A DNA stretch of 23,060 bases from Geobacter sp. UBA6169 (GCA_002422265.1 DIUB01000084.1:1-23060), one strand, 5' to 3'. Shown: positions 1 through 5,754, counted from the stretch's first letter. Notes: generated from the sequence alone by a model not told the origin. Numbers and translations are program-made.

Positions 1-4
1 CCTG

Positions 5-25
5 GTTAATATCATGGGCATACAT
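5..25. repeat. attL core with displaced 3' end of host gene
   Basis: ATATCATGGGCATACAT at 9-25 is repeated exactly at 17252-17268, and the match extends to 21 of 22 bases from 5. Read on minus, this end encodes M-Y-A-H-D-I-N-Q and continues off the window. The same codons give Y-A-H-D-I-N-V-stop at the other end. The window start therefore holds the displaced native 3' end of the zinc-ribbon gene at 17242-17424. The crossover lies within the shared block. Confidence 0.9.
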
Positions 26-133
26 TACAACAAACCAAGTTTTCCAAGTCTTGCCAGCTCATTCTGTTCAAGTAAAAACAGTAACTTAAATTTTATACTC
101 TATGCCTGTTTTATCCTGTTTACTTGTGCCAGC

Positions 134-187
134 GTTACCTATATTCTGAATCTTGTATTATAGGTTGCACTTTTTCTTATAGGTAAC
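134..187. promoter_or_regulatory. Left arm-type sites, candidate integrase binding
   Basis: GTTACCTAT at 134-142 and two inverted relatives, TTATAGGTTG (158-167) and TTATAGGTAAC (177-187), sit between attL and the integrase gene. The right end has GTAACCTATA twice (17182-17203). AGCG-T-TACCTATATT (131-145) recurs near attR with one mismatch. Repeats shared by both ends next to the cores are what arm-type sites of tyrosine recombinases look like. The last copy overlaps the integrase leader, so autoregulation is possible. The role is inferred. Confidence 0.5.
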
Positions 188-198
188 AGGGGGATGTT

Positions 199-1410
199 AT
201 GCCAGCAGAGAAAATCAGGCTTACCGATGCCCGGGTAAGGGAGCTGCTGCTTCCTGTCGGCAAAGTGCAGGTGGATATATGGGATGCAGACCAACCCGGC
301 TTTGGTGTGCGGATCGGATCGAAGAGTAAAACCTTTTTCGTCATGGGGCGCGTCAACGGGCGCGTAGTCCGGCCCAAGATCGGGCGGTTTCCAAAGATCG
401 GCACGGCTGCGGCCCGATCTCGGGCAAGAATCATGCTGGCAGAGATGGAGCAGGGTGTCAACCCTACTGACCTTAGGCGTGCCGAGCGAGCAGAGCGGGA
501 AAAGAGCAAAGCAGCACGTCTTGATGTAAGCGACACCCTTACTGCTGTTTTTGAATCCATGCTGCAGGTCAAACAGTATTCGCCGGTAACAGTGCAGGGT
601 TACCGCTACAACTTTAAATTGCTGGCACCGTTCCACCAGGCAAAGGTTGACCAGATTACCCGGCAGCAGGTGCTTGACCTTCACATGAAGATCGTAAACG
701 AGCATGGCCCCTATGCAGCTAACAGGGCCAGTCAACTGCTGTCGGCTTCACTCAACCATGCCCGTGCTATTTTTGGCCGTCCTGTCAACAATCCGGTCAT
801 AGTGCTTACTGATGTCAAGGCATGGTGTAAAGAAGAACCACGGGAGCATGCCCTTGATCCCGATCAGTTTAAGGTCTTTGCATCATGCCTGCCTGCCCTG
901 GGAGGCCATAACGCAACAGACCTGTACACCCTGCTGATGTATACCGGCCTCAGAAAATCAGAAGGGTTCGGCCTGCAGTGGCAGCATGTAGACCTGCAGT
1001 CGGCAACCCTGACTATTCCCAAAACAAAGAACGGAAAACCCCTTACCCTACCCCTGCCCCTGCAGGTAAAAACGCTTCTGGCGGCACGCTGGAAACAGTG
1101 GAACCGGCCCGAATCCGGCCCGGTGTTTCCTACCCACAGCAAAACCGGCCATGTCAAGGCTGATTACCTTTTTGCAGCCAAGATCAAGAAAGCAGTGCCC
1201 GGTTTTTCTGCTCACTGGCTGCGGAAGTCGTTTACCACGGCAGCGGTTGCGCTGGGGATCGATGGCATGGTGATAGATCGGCTGACTAATCATGCAGCGG
1301 TTGGCATGACGGCAAGGCACTACTACAAGCCAACCGTTGAAAGCCTGCGGGAGCCTATGCAGCGGATTGCAGATTATATTGACGGCTTAATCAGTCAACC
1401 TGAGGCGTAA
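199..1410 (+). CDS. int: P4-type tyrosine integrase
   Basis: 403-aa site-specific tyrosine recombinase that would insert and, with an excisionase, excise the element. Residues 1-95 form a DUF4102-like N-terminal arm-binding domain, about 115-210 a SAM-like core-binding domain, and about 220-395 the catalytic domain. Visible catalytic residues are Arg252 in TGLRKSE, a lysine in the KTKNGK turn (275-280), His339 and Arg342 in HWLRKSF, His365, and the nucleophile Tyr375 or Tyr376 in RHYYKP. The ATG at 199 follows AGGGGGA at a normal distance. The length is usual for the P4 family. The gene lies directly inside attL and reads inward. P4-type enzymes often target tRNA genes, but here the target is a protein-coding 3' end. 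Confidence 0.95.
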   Translation: MPAEKIRLTDARVRELLLPVGKVQVDIWDADQPGFGVRIGSKSKTFFVMGRVNGRVVRPKIGRFPKIGTAAARSRARIMLAEMEQGVNPTDLRRAERAEREKSKAARLDVSDTLTAVFESMLQVKQYSPVTVQGYRYNFKLLAPFHQAKVDQITRQQVLDLHMKIVNEHGPYAANRASQLLSASLNHARAIFGRPVNNPVIVLTDVKAWCKEEPREHALDPDQFKVFASCLPALGGHNATDLYTLLMYTGLRKSEGFGLQWQHVDLQSATLTIPKTKNGKPLTLPLPLQVKTLLAARWKQWNRPESGPVFPTHSKTGHVKADYLFAAKIKKAVPGFSAHWLRKSFTTAAVALGIDGMVIDRLTNHAAVGMTARHYYKPTVESLREPMQRIADYIDGLISQPEA

Positions 1411-1413
1411 CCG

Positions 1414-1533
1414 GTGAAATGGTCAACAGCACTGATATTATCCGTTGTGTTTGGTGCTATCTTAGCCCCTTTGACGGCTGTTGTCTGGTGCTACTGTTTT
1501 TTTAAGGGTAATGCCAACACTGGCCCGTTTTAA
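1414..1533 (+). CDS. Small membrane protein, 39 aa
   Basis: A GTG-started 39-aa frame begins 3 bases after the integrase stop. TGAGG about 8 bases upstream is a good ribosome site inside the integrase end. Residues about 5-31 form one hydrophobic segment, followed by a short polar tail with one lysine. It ends just before the terminator at 1546. It is probably co-transcribed and translationally coupled with int. No family is recognised; a small phage membrane peptide is possible. The position, ribosome site and clean transmembrane pattern support it, but the length alone proves little. Confidence 0.45.
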   Translation: MKWSTALILSVVFGAILAPLTAVVWCYCFFKGNANTGPF

Positions 1534-1545
1534 GAACCACAAACC

Positions 1546-1591
1546 AAAGGCCGGAACCCTGACTAGGGAACCGGCCTTTGCTATTTTTGAT
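1546..1591 (+). terminator. Rho-independent terminator after int
   Basis: AAAGGCCGG (1546-1554) pairs with CCGGCCTTT (1571-1579). An inner CCCT/AGGG pair extends the stem, and GCTATTTTTG follows. It would end the int transcript and separates it from the convergent minus-strand cassette. The 3' half of this hairpin recurs in degenerate form at 2934-2970. Confidence 0.75.
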
Positions 1592-1599
1592 TTGAGCAG

Positions 1600-2097
1600 T
1601 TAGCCCCGAATAGATTTTGTTTTATTGGGTTTGGACTTTGAAACAGGCTTTGGCTTCGTGCTTATGGCTTCAACGGCAACAGGGAAATAAGGTGGAACTT
1701 GGATGTTTTTAAAACCCATTCTTATTATTTGTTCTGCTACGAAGTTTGAAATCAGTGGCATTAATTGACTTGCGGCAGTATTCCATAGTGCATTATTACC
1801 GACAGCGCTTATTTCGTCTTTTGAGCATTGTGCAACATAGAATGTGCCCTCAGCCTTGCATGATGCAATAAAGGCTGGCTCCTCATTTTCCCCGTCACTG
1901 GCTTTACATTCAAGCGTAAGAAGTATTGAAAACGAATCACTAACTTTAAGCATTTTTACATCGTCAGGCGTTTCTAGTGAACTCGTAAATGTAACCACCC
2001 CACCCTTTGATTGTCGTGGAAAAATTAAATTATCAGCACGGAGCTGAATAATTTTGTGGTGCATCAGTGCGACAAGATCGACTGGCTGATTTGCCAT
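1600..2097 (-). CDS. SecB-like TAC chaperone
   Basis: 165-aa protein with the SecB fold pattern. Alternating strands (residues about 12-30, 52-66, 73-90) are followed by a long helix, LWNTAASQLMPLISNFVAEQ, then a short linker and a Q-V-P-P-Y-F-P segment that matches the SecB C-terminal helix plus its proline-containing strand. The tail after about 145 is Lys/Pro-rich and likely disordered. The start at 2097 has GAGGAG six bases upstream inside the hicB end, and the gene overlaps hicB by 34 bp. Third place behind a toxin-antitoxin pair is the known layout of toxin-antitoxin-chaperone (TAC) systems, where a SecB-like chaperone protects an unstable antitoxin. Assignment to SecB is by pattern, not a profile search. 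It is unlikely to be the housekeeping SecB given its operon. Confidence 0.75.
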   Translation of the reverse strand: MANQPVDLVALMHHKIIQLRADNLIFPRQSKGGVVTFTSSLETPDDVKMLKVSDSFSILLTLECKASDGENEEPAFIASCKAEGTFYVAQCSKDEISAVGNNALWNTAASQLMPLISNFVAEQIIRMGFKNIQVPPYFPVAVEAISTKPKPVSKSKPNKTKSIRG

Positions 2098-2543
2098 CTT
2101 GGCTCCTCTCCTGCGTCTCCAAAAGTATCCTCTATTATACTCACATTATGACCGGCGCTGCTGTAGTGGTGGTGATGGTCATTATGGGTAATATTAATGG
2201 CCTTATCAGGTTTGTCCAAGTAGTATTCAATTGCCTTTGAGGTTAACTCGTTAAGCGAAACGCCTTCATTTGCAGCACTAACAGCAGCCCTGCGGTGCAA
2301 CTGCGGGCTGATCCTGATATTGAATGACCCCTTGAATGGCTTTTGTGGTTCTTTGCCGATCTCTTGACAGGTTTGCAGGTAGTCGTCAACTGCCTCCCTG
2401 AATTGAAGTTTTAGATCGTCAACAGTATCCGCTTCATAGGTAACAATATCGGTAATAAAAAGAATCTTTCCGTACAGGCAATTATCTTCAATACTAATCT
2501 CAATGGAACCTGAATAACCGTTATATTCGAGTACATTATTCAC
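2064..2543 (-). CDS. hicB: HicB antitoxin with C-terminal extension
   Basis: 159-aa antitoxin. Residues 1-62 are the degraded RNase-H-like HicB fold (N-V-L-E-Y-N-G-Y-S-G start, then strands and helix FREAVDDYL). Residues about 70-109 are an Arc/RHH or HicB DNA-binding segment (RISPQLHRRAAVSAANEGVS-LNEL). After that comes an unusual 50-residue tail with a His cluster (THNDHHHHYSS) and a terminal EEPRWQISQSILSH. I chose the GTG at 2543 because AAGGAAGGGGGA lies just upstream and the family begins at this point; an upstream ATG at 2573 would lack a ribosome site. It overlaps hicA by 8 bp and the SecB-like gene by 34 bp, so all three should be coupled. The tail is the candidate chaperone-addiction region. 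Confidence 0.85.
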   Translation of the reverse strand: MNNVLEYNGYSGSIEISIEDNCLYGKILFITDIVTYEADTVDDLKLQFREAVDDYLQTCQEIGKEPQKPFKGSFNIRISPQLHRRAAVSAANEGVSLNELTSKAIEYYLDKPDKAINITHNDHHHHYSSAGHNVSIIEDTFGDAGEEPRWQISQSILSH

Positions 2544-2790
2544 AAATGAATCCCCCTTCCTTAAGCCCGGCAATCAGCTCCTTTATGATGTAAGTCTTTA
2601 AAATATTGCCGGGGTGAGGCTTATGCAAATCAATTACCTGTTTGGTTTGCAAGTGTACAAACTTTCGTCTTGATCCGCTACCGGTCAAGGTTTCAAAACC
2701 ATAATGCCCTAATAGAGTTACCGCCTCTGACCACTCAAAATCTTTTGGCCTGCTAAGCAGTCGAGCAAGCAATTTTTCATGTTTTGACAT
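2536..2790 (-). CDS. hicA: HicA mRNA interferase toxin
   Basis: 84-aa HicA of the longer type. It has a dsRBD-like pattern, with G-S-G-S-R-R-K-F-V-H in the middle strand turn, then I-D-L-H-K-P-H-P-G-N-I-L-K-x-Y, the typical second half, and a closing helix. HicA enzymes cleave mRNA independently of ribosome position. The usual catalytic His in the GSH motif is replaced here by Ser-Arg-Arg, as seen in part of the family; His46 and the HKPHP histidines remain. The start at 2790 has only a weak GAGAG ribosome site, which may keep toxin synthesis below that of the strongly initiated antitoxin. First gene of the hicA-hicB-secB-like operon, read from the promoter/operator at about 2832-2856. Confidence 0.85.
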   Translation of the reverse strand: MSKHEKLLARLLSRPKDFEWSEAVTLLGHYGFETLTGSGSRRKFVHLQTKQVIDLHKPHPGNILKTYIIKELIAGLKEGGFICE

Positions 2791-2819
2791 ATATGGCTAC
2801 TCTCGGCATTCGTACATCA

Positions 2820-2860
2820 GCAAGTGTTATATTTGCAACTAAATTATAGTTGCAAACTCA
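2820..2860 (-). promoter_or_regulatory. hicA promoter and operator palindrome
   Basis: TTTGCAACTA (2832-2841) and TAGTTGCAAA (2847-2856) form a perfect 10-bp-arm palindrome with spacer AATTA, about 42 bp before hicA. On minus, TTGCAA in one arm, an 18-bp gap and TATAAC just downstream could serve as -35 and -10. A second TATAAT lies inside the palindrome. HicB of this kind usually represses its own promoter, so this is the obvious binding site. Confidence 0.65.
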
Positions 2861-2933
2861 AATTAAATGAAACTGTTTTTAGGGCATAATAGATCGTGTA
2901 TGCGGATCGAGGCCATACCACAACATATAGTAT

Positions 2934-2970
2934 CGGAACCCCTACCAGGGAACCGGCCTTTTTGATTTTA
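2934..2970. repeat. Degenerate copy of the int terminator
   Basis: GGAACCCCTACCAGGGAACC followed by GGCCTTTTTGATTTT repeats, with few changes, the 3' half of the int terminator (1551-1593). The 5' arm AAAGG is gone, so it no longer folds well. The two copies lie on either side of the hicA-hicB-secB-like cassette, in the same orientation. Confidence 0.6.
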
Positions 2971-2987
2971 TGGGTGAAGAACCTGTG

Positions 2988-3683
2988 CTATTTTCCGTGA
3001 GCAACACTGTTGTTCAGTAGTTTACGCGCATCAAGGTTAAACTGTTCATTTTCTCGAAAGCGCTTGATAATGGCGGCGATGGCCGGAAGTTCTGATGTCG
3101 GTGTTTGGGCTAGTTCCCTGATTGCTGGTTTTATAACTTCGGTATCAAGACCTTCTGCAATGTCTGCTAATATTTCTTTTAGATTCGTTTCTTCTGCTGA
3201 TGTTCCGTTGAAAGAGATTTCTATCGCTGCATCTATCAACGGCTTGAATATTTCAATGTGCATACCTTTGAGCATATCCCCAAACAAATGCTTTTTGAAC
3301 GATTCTCCTATGCCTTGTATAAGAAGCAGAGCCTCTTCTGTAGTTAAGCCCTTGTTTGTGAATTCATTAATTACGCCCGAATTATCTCCCTGAAAAAGTG
3401 ACTTAATTGTTATCATGAACATTTCATCGGCTGTAACGGAATCAATTATCTCTGACAGCTGTTGTGCCCTTTCAGATTCCTCTCCCCTTAAAAAAGCAAC
3501 AGAGACCTTAAAGTATTCAGCAATCCGTTCCAGCGTTGCCGTTGTGGGCTCAGATATACCTGCTTTATACCTGTCGAAACTGTTCGGATTGATTCCGGTT
3601 TCCCGGCAAAATTGATTTCTGCTTTTTTTAGCAGGCACCTCGCTTGTCAATAGCTCGATAACCTTCGGGTATGTCCTTCCCAT
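2988..3683 (-). CDS. XRE-family regulator with long C-terminal domain
   Basis: 231-aa transcription regulator. Residues about 5-68 are an XRE helix-turn-helix (F-C-R-E-T-G-I-N-P-N-S-F-D-R-Y-K then G-I-S-E-P-T-T-A-T-L-E-R). Residues 70-231 are mostly helical and acidic, of no family I recognise; there is no LexA-like Ser/Lys peptidase. I chose the ATG at 3683 because AGGGGGA lies six bases upstream; an in-frame ATG at 3707 has no ribosome site. The HTH is clearly paralogous to the repressor at 3891-4406 (shared G-I-x-E-P-T-T-A-T-L-E-R, then L-R-G-E), but the C-terminal parts differ. A palindrome and direct repeats just upstream (3755-3791) probably bind this protein. Likely a second immunity regulator or antirepressor-responsive switch. 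Confidence 0.8.
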   Translation of the reverse strand: MGRTYPKVIELLTSEVPAKKSRNQFCRETGINPNSFDRYKAGISEPTTATLERIAEYFKVSVAFLRGEESERAQQLSEIIDSVTADEMFMITIKSLFQGDNSGVINEFTNKGLTTEEALLLIQGIGESFKKHLFGDMLKGMHIEIFKPLIDAAIEISFNGTSAEETNLKEILADIAEGLDTEVIKPAIRELAQTPTSELPAIAAIIKRFRENEQFNLDARKLLNNSVAHGK

Positions 3684-3754
3684 AAATCCCCCTACATCTT
3701 TTAGCATCCAAAAACACCAATAGAAAAAAAAGGCTTGACAGGCAACAGAATAGT

Positions 3755-3791
3755 TTTGTATCCGATTACAAGATACATTTGTATCTGATAG
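3755..3791. promoter_or_regulatory. Operator candidate for the 231-aa XRE regulator
   Basis: AGATACA-TT-TGTATCT (3771-3786) is a perfect 7-bp-arm palindrome. TTTGTATCCGATTA (3755-3768) and TTTGTATCTGATAG (3778-3791) are direct repeats 23 bp apart. All lie 70-110 bp upstream of the regulator. The rest of the gap (3792-3890) shows no convincing gene. Confidence 0.55.
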
Positions 3792-3890
3792 CGCGTGAGC
3801 ATATCAGCACCACAAAAACGGCTATCGCAGAGCAGGCCGGTTGTCAGTCAGATGATGCTCTTTGAAATGTGAATAGTTGGATAATGGGGA

Positions 3891-4406
3891 TTAGTCCCCG
3901 GTGTCGGCTGTGATCGGCTGTGCTTCAATGTTCTGGCCTTTGGTGATTGCAATAGGCCCGGTCATTTTGACGCAGCTGTAATCGCCGTCAGAGTCTTTCT
4001 CGTAGCGGTGCGGAGCTGCATAGCCTGTCAGTGCCCTCAGGCGTAAAACTTCAGAAACAAGTGCGGGTGTTTCGAGCTCTCCAGCAAGCTGTATCAGTTC
4101 GTGTACAGCATAACCTCGTGCGGTGTCCCAGGTATCGATGCCCCCGCGAACGTCTCTGGTAACAATCGGCAGATCATGGCCGGTGTGTTCACCCCGTAAC
4201 CAGGCAACCGACTTGCCAAAATAGGCTGACAACCGTTCAAGCGTTGCGGTTGTGGGTTCACCGATGCCTTTAGAGTATCTGCTGAGCGCTGACTTGCCGA
4301 CACCGGTAGCGTTTTCAAGCTTAAGAAGCCCGATTTTATTTATTTCTTCTTTCAGCAGCTCAATAACCCGTTCAGGCGTTTTACTGCTTCCTCGTTCTCT
4401 AACCAA
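3891..4406 (-). CDS. XRE-family phage repressor (CI-like)
   Basis: 171-aa repressor. Residues about 13-72 are an XRE helix-turn-helix (E-N-A-T-G-V-G-K-S-A-L-S-R-Y-S-K, then G-I-G-E-P-T-T-A-T-L-E-R). The C-terminal half (about 75-171) is not an S24/LexA peptidase, so self-cleavage on DNA damage is not expected. The start is a TTG at 4406 preceded by AAAGGG at 7 bases; no ATG or GTG in frame fits the HTH domain boundary. That ribosome site lies within the first of three TTCCC-N6-GGGAA operators, pointing to tight autoregulation. It faces the divergent excisionase-like gene at 4519. Probable master repressor of the element. Confidence 0.85.
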   Translation of the reverse strand: MVRERGSSKTPERVIELLKEEINKIGLLKLENATGVGKSALSRYSKGIGEPTTATLERLSAYFGKSVAWLRGEHTGHDLPIVTRDVRGGIDTWDTARGYAVHELIQLAGELETPALVSEVLRLRALTGYAAPHRYEKDSDGDYSCVKMTGPIAITKGQNIEAQPITADTGD

Positions 4407-4411
4407 AGTTT

Positions 4412-4480
4412 TTCCCTTTGTTGGGAATTATTTTCTTGCATTTCCCTCTGATGGGAATTATGGTTTCCCTGAAGTGGGAA
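4412..4480. promoter_or_regulatory. Three-operator divergent control region
   Basis: Three palindromes of form TTCCC-N6-GGGAA lie at 4412-4427, 4442-4457 and 4465-4480 (centre spacing 30 and 23 bp). The second sits exactly between TTGCAT (4436-4441) and TATGGT (4459-4464), a plausible 17-bp-spaced plus-strand promoter. The first covers the ribosome site of the repressor. The layout resembles a lambda-type operator array that silences the plus-strand genes and tunes the repressor. Confidence 0.75.
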
Positions 4481-4518
4481 TGCAACAAAAATATCACATC
4501 TAGAAAGGAGTCTAAAAA

Positions 4519-4734
4519 ATGCCAAAAATTCGGAACCACTCATTTCACATCCGGCAACCTGACGAACTGCCTAGAACCGGCCTGGTAAATGTTCGTGAGG
4601 CCGCATTGTACCTGTCAATTTCAGCATGCCGCGTATACGAGTTGTCGAACCTGGGTGCCCTGCCAGCGGTCAAGATCGGTAAATCGAAGCGTTTCCGCCT
4701 GGCAGACCTGGAGCAGTTTGTCGCAAGCCTGTGA
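4519..4734 (+). CDS. Excisionase/AlpA-like HTH protein
   Basis: 71-aa small DNA-binding protein with the MerR-like winged helix of the excisionase family. L-V-N-V-R-E-A-A-L-Y-L-S-I-S starts the helix-turn-helix (about 21-45), followed by A-V-K-I-G-K-S-K-R-F-R-L-A-D-L-E-Q-F-V. GAAAGGAG lies 10 bases upstream of the ATG. It is the first gene transcribed away from the repressor, the usual place for Xis, Cro or AlpA proteins. AlpA of P4-like elements activates int or promotes excision. Whether it acts on excision or on transcription cannot be told from sequence. Confidence 0.85.
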   Translation: MPKIRNHSFHIRQPDELPRTGLVNVREAALYLSISACRVYELSNLGALPAVKIGKSKRFRLADLEQFVASL

Positions 4735-4756
4735 CCAAAATCAAAGGAGGCTAATT

Positions 4757-4924
4757 ATGAAATCAAGTCAACCATTAACCCTTTCGCTAGAACTTGCAAC
4801 CACCATCTCGGAGCAAAATCAGGGCTCACATCATCACGTAGTGTATTTGTCTGGTGGTGAGCGCACCGGCCTGCAGCGTCGAATCAATGCCTGGCTATTA
4901 AGACAAACGGAGGTGCCACGATGA
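4757..4924 (+). CDS. 55-aa protein resembling a RepA-ATPase fragment
   Basis: 55-aa protein with an excellent ribosome site (AAAGGAGG) seven bases before the ATG, and an ATGA overlap with the next gene. Residues 31-50 (VVYLSGGERTGLQRRINAWL) match residues 218-237 of the RepA-like ATPase at 6202-7821 (VVYLAGEGHAGLRRRLKAWL) at 12 of 20 positions. The upstream helix T-L-S-L-E-L-A also resembles the helix after Walker A in that protein. Walker A and Walker B are absent, so it cannot hydrolyse ATP. It could be a decayed partial duplication. Its intact start and ribosome site leave room for a peptide that binds or blocks the ATPase ring, which is speculation. Confidence 0.7.
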   Translation: MKSSQPLTLSLELATTISEQNQGSHHHVVYLSGGERTGLQRRINAWLLRQTEVPR

Positions 4925-5025
4925 GAGTGAAACAATTACTGGAGGAGCTGCAGGAGATGATGCAGGAGGGCAACGTTAAAGGGGCGCTGCAATTGATAGA
5001 AGAAGCCCTGATTGACCTGGAGTAG
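4921..5025 (+). CDS. 34-aa acidic helical peptide
   Basis: 34-aa frame overlapping the previous stop as ATGA. Its ribosome site is GGAGG inside the upstream gene (ACGGAGGTGCCACG). The sequence is one amphipathic, Glu-rich helix pair with a G-N turn (M-Q-E-G-N-V-K-G-A-L-Q-L-I-E-E-A-L). The same pattern occurs at about residues 40-68 of the next gene product (A-D-G-N-P-E-K-x-x-x-F-I-Q-D-A-L-R-E-I-D). Probably translated by coupling. No function known. Confidence 0.55.
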   Translation: MRVKQLLEELQEMMQEGNVKGALQLIEEALIDLE

Positions 5026-5065
5026 ATCACAATCCGGCCCGACCGAGTGAAAAGGAGAAATGAAA

Positions 5066-5368
5066 ATGGAAACCCGCAAGCTGCAAGAGCAGAGGATCGA
5101 ACTTTTTGGCCGGGAGTATCTGGCTTTAGAGCCTGCAGACGGATTCAGAATTGCGGTGGAAACCGGTGTGATCCGGTGGAGGCTTGAAAAGGCGCTTGTG
5201 GCCCTTGCCGATGGCAACCCTGAAAAAACTGCGGACTTTATCCAAGACGCACTGCGTGAAATTGATTCAGCGGAAAACTTCCACCAGGTGCCGATGCTCG
5301 TACGGTGTCTTACGGTTGGAGCGGACTCGGAAGATCAACACGGCCAGACCATGTTCGAGATGAAATAG
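5066..5368 (+). CDS. Hypothetical protein, 100 aa
   Basis: About 100 aa, acidic, largely helical after residue 30, with no signal peptide or membrane segment. I chose the ATG at 5066 because AAGGAG ends eight bases before it; the ATG two codons upstream (5060) is too close to that site. The central L-E-K-A-L-V-A-L-A-D-G-N-P-E-K motif resembles the 34-aa peptide just before it. Member of the early plus-strand operon driven from the repressor-controlled promoter. I do not recognise a family. Confidence 0.7.
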   Translation: METRKLQEQRIELFGREYLALEPADGFRIAVETGVIRWRLEKALVALADGNPEKTADFIQDALREIDSAENFHQVPMLVRCLTVGADSEDQHGQTMFEMK

Positions 5369-5372
5369 AAAA

Positions 5373-5453
5373 GGCCCCTTAGTGCTGGAACACTGAGAGG
5401 CCGGTTACAACAAGACCCGTAAAAGCCGCGTAAACCTTACCATTTACGCGGCT
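5373..5453 (+). other. Tandem hairpins between early genes
   Basis: An imperfect hairpin with GGCC ends (5373-5402) is followed by a perfect 11-bp one, AGCCGCGTAAA (5424-5434) with TTTACGCGGCT (5443-5453). No T-tract follows on plus, so simple termination is doubtful. They may protect or attenuate the early transcript, or act as a weak terminator on minus. Confidence 0.5.
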
Positions 5454-5481
5454 CCTAAATCAACTGAAAAAGGAGCCGACC

Positions 5482-5754
5482 ATGTGTTGCCCGAACTGTT
5501 GTAGCACCCCCTCCCGGCAGCCGGATGCAGAGGGCCTGCAGTTTCTGGTTGATGATGCCATTGAGCAAATCAGCCACATTCGCAGCCGTCTTTATCCAGC
5601 GCTGCAGTTTGTGATCTCACAAGTTGAAATTGAAGAATCAAAGGTTGCTCATGATTCAAGCCGGATGTTCGCAGAGACCATGTTGGTAACAATCCGCGAC
5701 CTACGGAATCACGTATGTGATGTCCACGAAATGCTACGAAGGGGTAAAAAATGA
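5482..5754 (+). CDS. Hypothetical protein, Cys-rich N-terminus, 90 aa
   Basis: 90-aa protein beginning MCCPNCC, four cysteines in seven residues that could bind metal. A helical segment with R-S-R-L-Y-P and F-A-E-T-M-L-V-T-I-R-D-L follows. That helical part (about 22-85) is paralogous to the C-terminal half of the next protein (R-L-Y-P, F-A-E-V-M-L-V-A-L-R-D-M, D-L-H-E-L). The ribosome site AAAAGGAG precedes the ATG. It overlaps the next gene as ATGA. Function unknown; it could act as a hetero-partner of its paralogue. Confidence 0.75.
   Translation: MCCPNCCSTPSRQPDAEGLQFLVDDAIEQISHIRSRLYPALQFVISQVEIEESKVAHDSSRMFAETMLVTIRDLRNHVCDVHEMLRRGKK

Noticed and set aside
1..198. tRNA gene as integration target
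   Set aside because: P4-type integrases often use tRNA genes, but no cloverleaf can be drawn around either core. The core is protein-coding.
3795..3872. 25-codon plus-strand frame starting GTG between the two repressors
   Set aside because: No ribosome site and no recognisable pattern. A Cro-like protein would be longer.
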